This document shows positions 20,648 through 30,586 of a DNA stretch of 64,000 nt, in pieces. Location: positions 62,001-126,000 of the forward strand of contig JAJVHV010000031.1 of NCBI GenBank assembly GCA_022072445.1, read 5' to 3'. This DNA comes from Phycisphaerae bacterium. Lineage in GTDB: Bacteria; Planctomycetota; Phycisphaerae; UBA1845; Fen-1342. The position numbers were made by a program, and so were the translations under genes. Every line of letters begins with the position of its first letter. Positions within the stretch are counted from its first letter, which is position 1. The notes under the pieces were generated by a model that saw only the letters and a program-made list of their open reading frames with translations, did no database searches and was not told where the DNA came from.

Positions 20648-23600
20648 ATGCACACCACGAACCACGCTCACCCGGACTGCCCTCGGATCGTTTCGGCCCG
20701 ACAATGCGTTGCGAGATGCGTCGTCTTCGGCGTGCTGGCGATCGCCGCTGGCTTGCTGGCCGCCGCGGCGCGTGCGTCGCAGGACAGCCCGCCTCCCAAG
20801 GCCGATCAGGTGACGATTCAACTGCTGCCTGCGAAGCCCGCGCCGCCCCCGCCTCCGCCCCCGCCGGCCGCGCCGGGGTTCACCGCGCGGCTGTCGGCGG
20901 CGGAGCTGCGCTCCCTTCTGACCGAGCAATCGGACCTGCTGCCGCCGCCGCTGCGGGTCAACGCGGAGCGCGAGGCTCTGTCGGCGGCTCTGGATCGGAT
21001 CGACGTGGGCGCCCTGGTGGCCGAGTTGACGCCGCTGCTGACGACTGAGTTCAAGGGCCGGTTCGACGGCACGGCCGACCTGATCTCGGTGCCCGTGCCC
21101 GAATCGCAGCAGGTAACGCTCGAGCTGGGCAGCCAGCCGGGGCTCCGCTACCGCGGTCCGAAGACCGAAGTCGTGGGCGTGCTGATTCACGGACTGAGGG
21201 ACGATGAGTATGTCAGCGTCGCCGTGCGCTTCATGCAGACAGCGCGACGGATGCTGGACACGGGCGACCCGCTTTACGACCGCTCGGCGCCCGATCACTT
21301 GAAGCTGATCGCCGAGCGCGAGTTTGCGGCGATGCAGGAGGAGAGTCTGGCACGGGTCGCGGCGCGGCAGCGCGTCGCCGAAGCGCTGGGACTGAAGTAC
21401 GACGCGGCGACCGGCAAGGCGGAAGGCGAGCCGAAGTGGCTGAAGGAGTCGCGCCGCTTCTCGTACATCATCAAGGATGGCAAATTCGTCGAGCGGCTGC
21501 GGCCGCTGGTGGAAGGCATCAACCGCGAGATGAAGCTGGCGGGCTTCCCGCCGCCCAGCGCGCTGGATACGCCGGGCATCACGTTTGATCCGGACATCAA
21601 GGACGTGGAGGTGGTGCTGCCCAAGGCGATGGTGAAGTCGTTTCTGGAGGTGGCCGACGCCATCGAGCAGCGCATGGCGGAGGATTTCATCATCAGCATC
21701 GAGGCGGTGCGGCTGACGGATCGTGACATCGTGACCGGCGCGCTGGCGGCGCGGCTGAGCGCGCAGGTGCAGGGCGTGCACGACATCGACCGCTTCGCCA
21801 GCCAGAACGTGGTGCGCGAGCTGGGACTCAACGCGCTGATCGCCGTGGCCAATCAACAATTGCAAGTCAGCACGCTTCAGAACGTGGCGTCGGGTGCGTT
21901 CCCGGACGGGGTGTCGCCGGTGGTGATCGCGCAGCCCTCGCTTCCGCCGGCGCGGTTCGACCCGCGTTCGACGCTCATCGGCAGCAATTTTTCGGTGGGG
22001 GCGGACGACATCTTCTTCGACGGCCGGCAGCAGTCGTACGGCTTCAGCTACGTGACGCCGGACGGCATCGAGCACCGGCTCGGTCTGGACGTGGTGGACA
22101 GCCTGCGGAAGTTCTGGGACCGGATCGAGCGGAACCTGATCGTCCACAAGATCAAGAAGACCGAGACCAAGACGAAGTTCACCGTGCCGGTCGGTCCGCA
22201 GACCAAGACGTACGACGGCATCGCAGCGCTGATCTCGCAGGAAGACCAGCAGTTGATCGTGGCGACGGGCACGGGCGCGATCAGCCAGATCAGCGCGACG
22301 GCCGGCACGTGGCTGGTGATCGACGATTTCGAGATCACGCCCATTCCCGGCTCGTCGACGACGCTGACCGAGGAGGAGCGCGACGAGCTGGGGATGAAGG
22401 TGCTGCTGACGGTGCTGCTGCGCGACCCGGCCGTGGACGTGAAGTTCAAGCAGGAGCTGCTGCGGACGCGGACGCGCGACGACCTGCACGACATGATGGA
22501 CGAGTACTACAAACACGTGTCCGACCGGCCCATCCGCGACTCGCGCGAGTCGAAGACCTATCGCATGGTTTTCGACGAACGCACCCGGGAGACGGGCGAA
22601 GACGCGGCGATCGAGAAGAAGGAGCGCAACTCGGCGATCACGCTCAACTTCTTTTCCAGCCAGGGCAACATCGTGCAGCAGCCGGGCTCGACGCAACTGG
22701 GCTCGGCGAACGACCTGACGTCGTTCACGACGGTGCTGCGGCCGAACATGGTGACGCCGATCTCGTCGTTCATGACCAAGAGCGGCAGCTCGGCGGTGGG
22801 CGAGACGGCCTTGGCGGGCACGGCGCAGGGCGAGCGGACGGATCAGACCAAGGCGATGACGCACCTGGTGATCCGGGCGCGCTTTCCGACCGCGGAACGC
22901 GAGAAGCGCGACCTGACCGAAGGGCGGCACCTGGGCTATTTCGAGCTACCGCACGGCAAGGACGCGACCAGCGACGTCGAGCTGCCGCTGCTGTCGAGCT
23001 CGGAGCACCCGCTCGAGCGGCTGGCGAAGCTGCGCGTCGGGCTGATGTTCGAGACACTGCAGGCCGACCGCATCAAGCGGCCGGCCACCATCTTCAACCC
23101 CAACCGCTTTCCGGGCAGTGTCCCGCGCGAGACGTGGGAGGCGGCGACGACGCGCATGCTGATGTGCCGTAAGATCATCGCCGACTCGCCGCACCGCGAC
23201 AGGGCCATCGCCCGCGATTGCGTGGCGCGCTTCATCGTCGCGGTGCGGTCGCTGCTGGAGTACGACCCGGACTTTTTCGACGCGCCCAATGTCGCGCTGC
23301 GGAACCTGACGGAGTGGAACAATCCGGATCGGATCGTCGTGGCCCTGTCGAACACTCCCGGCCGGTTCGCTCTGAACAACCTGGTCGAAATGCTGGACGA
23401 GATCGGCCATGAGATCGTGACCGACGCGTACGCCGAGAAGTACCTGGCGCGGGCCGAGCCGGAATTCCTGGGGCCGACGCGAATCTTCGACCTGACGCCC
23501 GAAGAGCTGCGGTCGGTGCGGCGTGACGTCGCGGCGCACCTGATGCGAATTCAGGAGGCCTACGGCGACGCGTTTCTGGAGGCGATCTCAAACCTGCTGG

Positions 23601-23890
23601 AGCTGGGCAGCTACCGGCTCGACCGTGAAACCCTGGTGCGGCACGGGCCGCTCAAGGGCATGCGGCGGCTGGTGGTGTTTGATCTGGGCGGGAGCAACCA
23701 GGCGGCGCCGGAGCTCGTGGATTCGGCACATGACGAGTTCGTGCTGCTTAAGCGCGGCGGTTATCGCGGCAAGCTGTTTGAGCCGTCGCTGGTCGGGCTG
23801 GAACACATGTCGAAGCAGCACCGGCGGTTCGCGGTGAAGGGCGACGAGGTGCTGCGGTACGCGGATGATTGGGAGGTGTATGCGGATTAG
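20648..23890 (+). CDS. Large exported protein of unknown function
   Basis: 1080 residues. A long signal region (CVVFGVLAIAAGLLAAAARA) suggests export; the ATG at 20648 has GGAGGAG upstream. After a polyproline linker (residues 66-75) the protein is mostly charged alpha/beta sequence with no motif I recognise. A helical stretch around residues 285-400 and a Gly/Ser/Thr-rich block around residues 675-725 (FFSSQGNIVQQPGSTQLGSA) recall the Gly/Ser-rich stretches of secretin-type outer-membrane proteins, but similarity is weak. No transmembrane segment beyond the signal. Its start is divergent from thyX; a tiny membrane protein and DUF418 follow downstream. Confidence 0.75.
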   Translation: MHTTNHAHPDCPRIVSARQCVARCVVFGVLAIAAGLLAAAARASQDSPPPKADQVTIQLLPAKPAPPPPPPPPAAPGFTARLSAAELRSLLTEQSDLLPPPLRVNAEREALSAALDRIDVGALVAELTPLLTTEFKGRFDGTADLISVPVPESQQVTLELGSQPGLRYRGPKTEVVGVLIHGLRDDEYVSVAVRFMQTARRMLDTGDPLYDRSAPDHLKLIAEREFAAMQEESLARVAARQRVAEALGLKYDAATGKAEGEPKWLKESRRFSYIIKDGKFVERLRPLVEGINREMKLAGFPPPSALDTPGITFDPDIKDVEVVLPKAMVKSFLEVADAIEQRMAEDFIISIEAVRLTDRDIVTGALAARLSAQVQGVHDIDRFASQNVVRELGLNALIAVANQQLQVSTLQNVASGAFPDGVSPVVIAQPSLPPARFDPRSTLIGSNFSVGADDIFFDGRQQSYGFSYVTPDGIEHRLGLDVVDSLRKFWDRIERNLIVHKIKKTETKTKFTVPVGPQTKTYDGIAALISQEDQQLIVATGTGAISQISATAGTWLVIDDFEITPIPGSSTTLTEEERDELGMKVLLTVLLRDPAVDVKFKQELLRTRTRDDLHDMMDEYYKHVSDRPIRDSRESKTYRMVFDERTRETGEDAAIEKKERNSAITLNFFSSQGNIVQQPGSTQLGSANDLTSFTTVLRPNMVTPISSFMTKSGSSAVGETALAGTAQGERTDQTKAMTHLVIRARFPTAEREKRDLTEGRHLGYFELPHGKDATSDVELPLLSSSEHPLERLAKLRVGLMFETLQADRIKRPATIFNPNRFPGSVPRETWEAATTRMLMCRKIIADSPHRDRAIARDCVARFIVAVRSLLEYDPDFFDAPNVALRNLTEWNNPDRIVVALSNTPGRFALNNLVEMLDEIGHEIVTDAYAEKYLARAEPEFLGPTRIFDLTPEELRSVRRDVAAHLMRIQEAYGDAFLEAISNLLELGSYRLDRETLVRHGPLKGMRRLVVFDLGGSNQAAPELVDSAHDEFVLLKRGGYRGKLFEPSLVGLEHMSKQHRRFAVKGDEVLRYADDWEVYAD

Positions 23891-24049
23891 AGAAGGGACG
23901 AAGGGGATGAGGGACCAAAGTGACAACGGGCACTTGCCGGCGCTTCATGCCCGGATTGTGCGTGCTTGACTGGTGGCCGCGCGGATGATCGTGCGTGCGT
24001 GCCGTCGCGACGCTGCGCTTCGTGCAATGAGATTGAAAGGAGTGGTGCA

Positions 24050-24178
24050 ATGGGTTCGTACATCAACTATCTGCTTTATGGGATCGTCTTCCTGCTGCTG
24101 TTCCCGGGCATTGTCTCGCTGATTCAGCAGTCGCTGGATCTGTTCGGCGAACTGGGCACGAACGGGCTGGCGGGCTAG
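24050..24178 (+). CDS. Small single-pass membrane protein
   Basis: 42 residues: MGSYINYLLYGIVFLLLFPG, then IVSLIQQSLDLFGELGTNGLAG. One hydrophobic segment covers about residues 5-25. The ATG at 24050 has AAAGGAG seven bases upstream, which is why the shorter start was chosen over an upstream one. It ends 30 bases before the DUF418 gene on the same strand, suggesting co-transcription. No function is known. Confidence 0.7.
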   Translation: MGSYINYLLYGIVFLLLFPGIVSLIQQSLDLFGELGTNGLAG

Positions 24179-24208
24179 CCGCGAAGCGGCCAAGGACGGA
24201 GACGCCGG

Positions 24209-25528
24209 GTGGAGCAGAGCATCGCGACTGGCGGGATCGACGGGGCGGCGCGCACGCCGGCACTCGGGCCGGCGCGCGAGCGCTACGTTTTTCTCGACCT
24301 GCTGCGCGGCGTGGCGCTGCTGGGTATTCTGCCCGAGAACATCCCGTATTTCGCGCTGCCAAGCAGCAGTGGCGAGCCGTCGATCGCCCTGGCCGACCCG
24401 CGCTGGACGAATGTCGTCCCGTTTTACGTGACGCGCCTGCTGGGCGACTATAAGTTCCTGAGCATCTTTTCGCTGCTCTTCGGCGTCGGGCTGGCACTGA
24501 TCCAGCAGCGCTGCGCGCAGTCGGGGCGCGCATTTCGCGGGCTGTATCTGCGGCGGATCGGCGTGCTGGCAGCGATCGGCCTGGCGCATGCGTGGCTGCT
24601 GTGGTGTGGCGACATTCTGTTCTACTACGCGCTGGGCGGATTCGTCGTGATGTGGACGGCGCGGTGGTCGGCGCGCGCCCTGCGACGTGCCGGAATCGCG
24701 CTCTTCTGTGTGCCGGTGGTGCTGATGGTCGGGCTGGCGCTGCTGGTGTCGCCGGTCGGGCCCGCCGGCGTGCGCGAGTCGATCGCCGACGCATTGCGGG
24801 CATCGGAGGCGGTCGCGACCACCCAGCCCGGGGCGCTGGCGACCATGCCGTTTCTTGATCAACTTCAGTATTTGGGGCCGGAGCTGGAGCGGCTGATCTA
24901 CGCGCAAGGCTCCTACGGCCGCATCACAGCCCTGCAGTTCGTCACGTGGCTGACGTTGCTGCCGGTGTTCGTGCTGTTCGTCGGCTGGCGCATTCTCGGG
25001 CTGTTCATGATCGGCGTCGCGCTGCTCAAGGCCGGCTGGTTCGTCGATCCGCGGCAGGGCATTGGCCGGTTTCGCAATCTGGCGCTCAGCGCTGGGCCGC
25101 TCGGTTTGGCGATGGAACTTGTCAGTGCCGCGCTGATCAGCTCGCGGCACGAGGCGCTGGCGCAGAACCTCTTCGCCGAAGCGCTGCACTACGCCGGCAG
25201 CATCGGGCTGAGCGCGGTCTACATGTGGCTGGTGGCCGAGCTGTACGCGCGGGGGCGCGACGGCCGGCTGGCGCGCGGGCTGGCGGCGGTCGGGCGGACA
25301 GCGCTGTCCGGATACATCCTGCAATCGGTGCTGTGCGCGTTCGTGTTCTACGCCTATGGACTCGGCGCGTTCGGGCGGATGACGCGCCTGGAGCTCTGGG
25401 GCGTGGTCGCTGGTGTGTGGGCCGTCAACGTGGCATTTGCAAATTTGTGGATGTGGCGGTTCCGTTTCGGACCGCTCGAGTGGTGCTGGCGGAAGCTGAC
25501 GTACGGAAGCGGAATGTCTGCGACGTGA
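24209..25528 (+). CDS. DUF418/YeiB-family membrane protein
   Basis: 439 residues from a GTG at 24209 with GGAG upstream. About ten hydrophobic segments and the family opening FLDLLRGVALLGILPENIPY, with FLSIFSLLFGVGLALI, LYLRRIGVLAAIGLAHA and, near the end, GRTALSGYILQSV and FRFGPLEWCWRKLTYG. All are characteristic of YeiB/DUF418 proteins, inner-membrane proteins of unknown transport or acyltransferase-like role. A probable hairpin follows the stop at 25544-25571. Confidence 0.9.
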   Translation: MEQSIATGGIDGAARTPALGPARERYVFLDLLRGVALLGILPENIPYFALPSSSGEPSIALADPRWTNVVPFYVTRLLGDYKFLSIFSLLFGVGLALIQQRCAQSGRAFRGLYLRRIGVLAAIGLAHAWLLWCGDILFYYALGGFVVMWTARWSARALRRAGIALFCVPVVLMVGLALLVSPVGPAGVRESIADALRASEAVATTQPGALATMPFLDQLQYLGPELERLIYAQGSYGRITALQFVTWLTLLPVFVLFVGWRILGLFMIGVALLKAGWFVDPRQGIGRFRNLALSAGPLGLAMELVSAALISSRHEALAQNLFAEALHYAGSIGLSAVYMWLVAELYARGRDGRLARGLAAVGRTALSGYILQSVLCAFVFYAYGLGAFGRMTRLELWGVVAGVWAVNVAFANLWMWRFRFGPLEWCWRKLTYGSGMSAT

Positions 25529-25534
25529 CGCCCT

Positions 25535-25571
25535 AAAAAAAGAGGGTCCGAGCTCGCCGTTACTCGGACCC
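25535..25571 (-). terminator. Rho-independent-type terminator
   Basis: A nine-pair stem (GGGTCCGAG at 25544-25552 with CTCGGACCC at 25563-25571) and a ten-base loop. On the minus strand the stem is followed by CTCTTTTTTTAGG, a proper U-tract, so it terminates leftward transcription from the pseudopilin gene; on the plus strand it could still stabilise the DUF418 message. Confidence 0.75.
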
Positions 25572-25853
25572 CGAAAGAAAGGCTGTCCGCTCGAGCGAGC
25601 GGAGACCCACAGCCTGAAGGATGCATCGGCCAGCAGCGGGCGCGCGTGAAACGCCGAGGCCGGCCGTCCGCGAATCGAACGATTGCGTGGGCGCGAGGCG
25701 TTGGGGGCCGGTTTTTTTGAGACGTTCATTCGGGCGGCGGTGGGCTCTCGCCGGGCAGGGTCTGAGAACTGAATGGCGAATAGCGAGTTCAGAATAACGA
25801 ATTGAACCACAAACGGCTTCACCACTCGTTATTCTTAACTCGCAATTCGATAT
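25572..25853. other. Intergenic region between convergent genes
   Basis: Between the terminator and the pseudopilin stop I see no gene. The right half (from about 25768) holds the AT-richer AATTCG/ATTCGCCA repeat also found upstream of nadA; it continues to about 25858, just overlapping the last codons of the pseudopilin gene. Confidence 0.6.
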
Positions 25854-26630
25854 TCAACGTGGCTGGTTGGCCCAGCCGAATTCGGACGCGTTCGAGCGCC
25901 AGACGGGGAATTTCCCGGACTTGGTCAGCAGCCGCAGGTCGCGCGCCACCAGATCAAGCGACTCCTCGGCTTCGTCAGCCGAGCCGTGCGGCGTCTTGAA
26001 GCGGCTGGCGGAGCCGTCGAGGTATCCGAGGTTCGCGCCGCCGGCGTGCCGCGCGGTGATCTGGTCGACGTTGGCCCACGAGCCGTCGTCGTAGGGGGCG
26101 TTGTAGAAGCGGCTGTGTTCTTCGATGAGGATGGGCAGCGCCGGGAAGCGGCGTTCGGTCTCGAGTCGGCGGGTCGGATCCTCGGGAAATGTCATTTCCC
26201 AGGGCAGGTCGGTGCGAGCGCCGGCCATGCGGATGACCGCGGTGTAATCGAAGATGGCGTTGGGTTCGCGCTTCGAGGTCGGGCATTCGAGGATGCGGTC
26301 GATTTCGGCCAGATACTTCCGCAGGACCGAGGTCTCCAGCGGGTGTTTGTACTTGCCGGGGTTGTTGATGTACTCGGCGTTCATGCGGCCGCTCCAGTCG
26401 AGATTGATCGGCCCCTGCCAGTAGGTGCCGGGAATCATGCCGTTCTCGATGGAGTACGTGAAAAACGCCGTGGCAACCTGCTTGACGTTCGACATGCAGA
26501 CGACGGCGCGGCCCTGCTCGCGAGCCCGCGACAGTGCGGGCAGCAGGATGGCGATCAGCAGGGCAATGATGCTGATGACGACGAGCAGCTCGATAAGCGT
26601 GAAGGCACGCCGGACGCGCATGCCGGACAT
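25854..26630 (-). CDS. Type II-like pseudopilin, H-X9-DG family
   Basis: 258 residues. It begins with a prepilin-type signal: RRAFTLIELLVVISIIALLIAILLPALSRAREQ, a type IV pilin/GspG methylation motif and hydrophobic helix. The C-terminal half has HAGGANLGYLDG, the H-X9-DG motif of the large planctomycete pseudopilin family. Either the ATG at 26630 or the one at 26621 could start it. It would be cleaved by a prepilin peptidase and join an extracellular fibre; no assembly genes are near. The AT-richer interspersed repeat reaches its final codons. Confidence 0.92.
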   Translation of the reverse strand: MSGMRVRRAFTLIELLVVISIIALLIAILLPALSRAREQGRAVVCMSNVKQVATAFFTYSIENGMIPGTYWQGPINLDWSGRMNAEYINNPGKYKHPLETSVLRKYLAEIDRILECPTSKREPNAIFDYTAVIRMAGARTDLPWEMTFPEDPTRRLETERRFPALPILIEEHSRFYNAPYDDGSWANVDQITARHAGGANLGYLDGSASRFKTPHGSADEAEESLDLVARDLRLLTKSGKFPVWRSNASEFGWANQPR

Positions 26631-26930
26631 TATAAGCGGGAAATGGGGTCCGCCACCCGTTTCGTCGGCCAGGTGTGAAAACGGCGCACGCACTGCTCGT
26701 TCTGGCGCAGCGCCGTGACGGCATGTGCTCCGCCCCGCGGGCCGGGGGATGATCACGCCGGGAAACGTCGATCTCCGCATGGTCCGGAAATTGCATGTCC
26801 ACAATCTTGCGGCGCGGCGTGCGCGCCGGGGGTCCGATGGGGAGTGTCGTGCGGCTCGCCGTCCGCCGCTGTCGGCGGAGGCGTCGACAGGCGCCGGCGG
26901 CGGCCGTTGTCGCCGGCGTCGTCCGGATAG
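26631..26930. other. Intergenic region upstream of a gene remnant
   Basis: Nothing gene-like is supported in these 300 bases. Their minus-strand end is the upstream region of the pseudopilin gene; the plus-strand end joins a broken secreted-protein fragment. Confidence 0.5.
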
Positions 26931-27104
26931 CACGGGCTCGCCATCAATGAGAGCATCGGCCGGCTGACGATCGGCGGGAACGTGGATTTCGGCAGCGCTG
27001 GCGGCACGCCCAACCTGGAAGTCGACGTTCTGGTGGTCGATGCGAGCAACGGCGACGTGACGCTGACGATCGGCGGCGCGACGCTGACGAACGCGCCCAC
27101 CTGA
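26931..27104 (+). pseudogene. 3' remnant of a secreted beta-strand-rich gene
   Basis: Open frame after a TAG at 26928 to a TGA at 27102-27104, with no plausible start. The translation (INESIGRLTIGGNVDFGSAG ... VTLTIGGATLTNAPT) has the repeated short beta-strand pattern of the G8-like secreted proteins at 11257 and 28405. It sits immediately upstream of the second propeller gene, just as a similar remnant (9878) precedes the first. Confidence 0.6.
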
Positions 27105-27187
27105 CAACCCACTCGCGTGATACGTGCGCCGCCTGCGCCCATCGTGGTGTGGCGCGGCCGTGCCCACGCACGCACAAGGAGCATCTC

Positions 27188-28393
27188 ATGTTACGATGGG
27201 TTTTGCCGCTCGGCGTGGCGGTTGGCGTGGCGTTGCCGGCCGCGCTGGGTGGGCAGGAGATCCCGCCGGGGTACGAGCTGGTCTGGATCACGCGCGACGA
27301 CTTGAGCAATCAGATGCCGCGGATGAACAACCGTGGCCAGATCGTCTGGGACGAGTGGGAGATTGGCGTCGACCACAGCGCTGAGATCGTGCTGTACGAC
27401 AATGGAGAGTTGGTCCGACTCACGAGTGACGCCGTTCGCGACGCATTCCCGGACATCAACGACGAGGGGACCGTCGTCTGGACACGCTTCTGTGGTCCGG
27501 ATGGCCCGTACGGTCCCACGGGAGAGATCTTCATGCGTCGCAATGGCCTAACTGTTCAGATCACGGATAACTCACTCGAGGATCGCGTGCCGCGCATCAA
27601 CAGCCAAGGGCAGATCGTCTGGTATCGCTACCAGGGCGACAGCGTGGACCGATCGGACATCTTCATGTACCAGGACGGCGTGGTGACCCAAGTCACAGCC
27701 GACGGACTCGCGGCGAATGCAAGCAATCAGGGTCCGCGGATTAACGACGTCGGTCAGATCGTCTGGACGCGCTACGACTTCTTCGTCAATCCGTGGGAGT
27801 CAGAAATCCGCCTGTACGACAACGACCAGACTCGAACGATCAGCCCACCCGGCGCCTTCGAGCCTCAAGTGCCCGACATCAACAACCTGGGAGATGTGGT
27901 CTGGTTCTACAATACCGGGACCACGAATCAGGCGATTCAGTTATGGCATGCTGGACACGTGTTACCGTTGTGCGACGGCCGGAATGCTTATCTGAATGAC
28001 CTCGGTCACATCTACTTCATTCGCTGGCACGAGCCGGGCGGATGGCAGGGCTGGCTCTATCGCGACTGTCGTTACTACCAACTTACGGACGATCCGCTCT
28101 GGAGCACTGACGGCGACGTCAACGCCCGTGGCGAGATCGTCTGGCGTTGTGGCGCACCCGCCGGTCCGTACGACGTTCGTCTGCTGCGACGGTTTCGCGA
28201 TGGCGATATGAACTGCGACGGCTCGATCAATGGATTCGATGTCGAAGGCTTCGTGGTCGCACTCAGCGATCCCGATCTGTACGGAGTCTTGTATCCGGTT
28301 TGTGATCGGACACTGGCAGACGTCAATCGGGATGGTTCGGTGAACGGCTATGACGTCGACTCATTTGTTCAGGCGCTTCTCGACCAGGAATGA
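27188..28393 (+). CDS. Secreted propeller-like protein with dockerin-like tag (copy 2)
   Basis: 401 residues from the ATG at 27188, chosen for the AAGGAG upstream and the signal peptide that follows (MLRWVLPLGVAVGVALPAAL). It parallels the protein at 10029 along its whole length: start IPPGYELVWIT versus IPPGYEVIQIT, repeated RINSQGQIVWYRY-type blades, NDLGHIYFIRWHE versus NDLGHIAFIRWHD, and a C-terminal tag with GDMNCDGSINGFDVEGF and VNRDGSVNGYDVDSF. The following gene starts close to its stop. The two copies have clearly diverged, so the duplication is not recent. Confidence 0.85.
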   Translation: MLRWVLPLGVAVGVALPAALGGQEIPPGYELVWITRDDLSNQMPRMNNRGQIVWDEWEIGVDHSAEIVLYDNGELVRLTSDAVRDAFPDINDEGTVVWTRFCGPDGPYGPTGEIFMRRNGLTVQITDNSLEDRVPRINSQGQIVWYRYQGDSVDRSDIFMYQDGVVTQVTADGLAANASNQGPRINDVGQIVWTRYDFFVNPWESEIRLYDNDQTRTISPPGAFEPQVPDINNLGDVVWFYNTGTTNQAIQLWHAGHVLPLCDGRNAYLNDLGHIYFIRWHEPGGWQGWLYRDCRYYQLTDDPLWSTDGDVNARGEIVWRCGAPAGPYDVRLLRRFRDGDMNCDGSINGFDVEGFVVALSDPDLYGVLYPVCDRTLADVNRDGSVNGYDVDSFVQALLDQE

Positions 28394-28404
28394 AGGAGCT
28401 ACCA

Positions 28405-28926
28405 ATGATACGCGCATCGACACTCGTGCTGCTGACCGTGGCGCTGGCGGCCGCCGCACACGCAACGACGTACACCTTCCAGCCCACCAGCGGTGACTGG
28501 AACGACAACAACAACTGGTCACCCAACGGCAAGCCGGGCTCCGGCGACACGGCGATCATCCCGAACGGCAAGACGTGCAACATCGCCGACGCGAACCAGG
28601 TGGTGAAAATCCTCGACGTGCAGTCGGGCGGAACGCTGGTGATCGACTATGACAACAACCTCCAGCTCGGCGAGAACGACGCCAGCACCACGTCGAACCG
28701 ACCCGTCCCGCCTTTCGCCCCGGTAGGGGCGCAGGGCTGTGGCCACGGGTGGAGCGCAGCCCGCCACAAGGCGGGCGTAGCGCAACCCGTGGAACACGGC
28801 GCGCGATTGAGACCCGCCCCGGCAGGGGCGGAGGAGCTGCGCGGGTGTCACGCGCATGTTCCTCTGCCCCTCGCGGGGCAGAATAGCGAGGATCACTCTC
28901 CATCCACGGGTTCCGCTCGGCCCTGA
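28405..28926 (+). pseudogene. G8-like secreted protein, 3' half replaced by repeat DNA
   Basis: Copy 2 of the gene at 11257. From the ATG at 28405 (AAGGAG upstream) it encodes a signal peptide and YTFQPTSGDWNDNNNWSPNG, then KPGSGDTAIIPNGKTCNI, matching copy 1. After GENDASTTSN (about 28690) the homology ends; the frame runs on into repeat sequence that also occurs as intergenic DNA, with an unrelated Ala/His/Arg-rich tail to the TGA at 28926. A truncated 90-residue exported domain may still be made. An alternative ATG at 28390 overlaps the upstream stop but has no ribosome site. Confidence 0.75.
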
Positions 28927-29131
28927 CGGGCCTCGCTGCACCCGTGGCTACATTCCGTCGTCCCTTCGGGACGATCGGACCCCACCCCGTAACTGCCCAG
29001 TTCTGCAGCAACACGCGTTAGAAAGAGGGTCACAGTCGAGTGCACAGCCGGCGGCGGCTGTGCCACACGGGCGGCTGTGCTACACAGCCGGCGTGAGGAC
29101 ACGCCGGCTCGGATGGTGTGCTACACACCGC
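28690..29131. repeat. Mixed repeat block downstream of the truncated gene
   Basis: About 440 bases of palindromic elements: GCCCCGGTAGGGGCG and CCCCGGCAGGGGCGG near 28718 and 28817, CCCCTCGCGGGG near 28866, CGTCGTCCCTTCGGGACG near 28948, then the CACAGCCG..CGGCTGTG element (29038-29090) also found inside glnS. No gene is supported between 28927 and the DUF1501 stop at 29132. Confidence 0.75.
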
Positions 29132-30568
<1,437 letters not shown>

Positions 30569-30586
30569 GAGGTCCGGTCCCGTCCC

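Noticed and set aside
20606-22930. 774-residue minus-strand frame opposite the 1080-residue gene
   Set aside because: Arg/His/Gln-rich antisense shadow; the plus-strand gene has a signal peptide and ribosome site.
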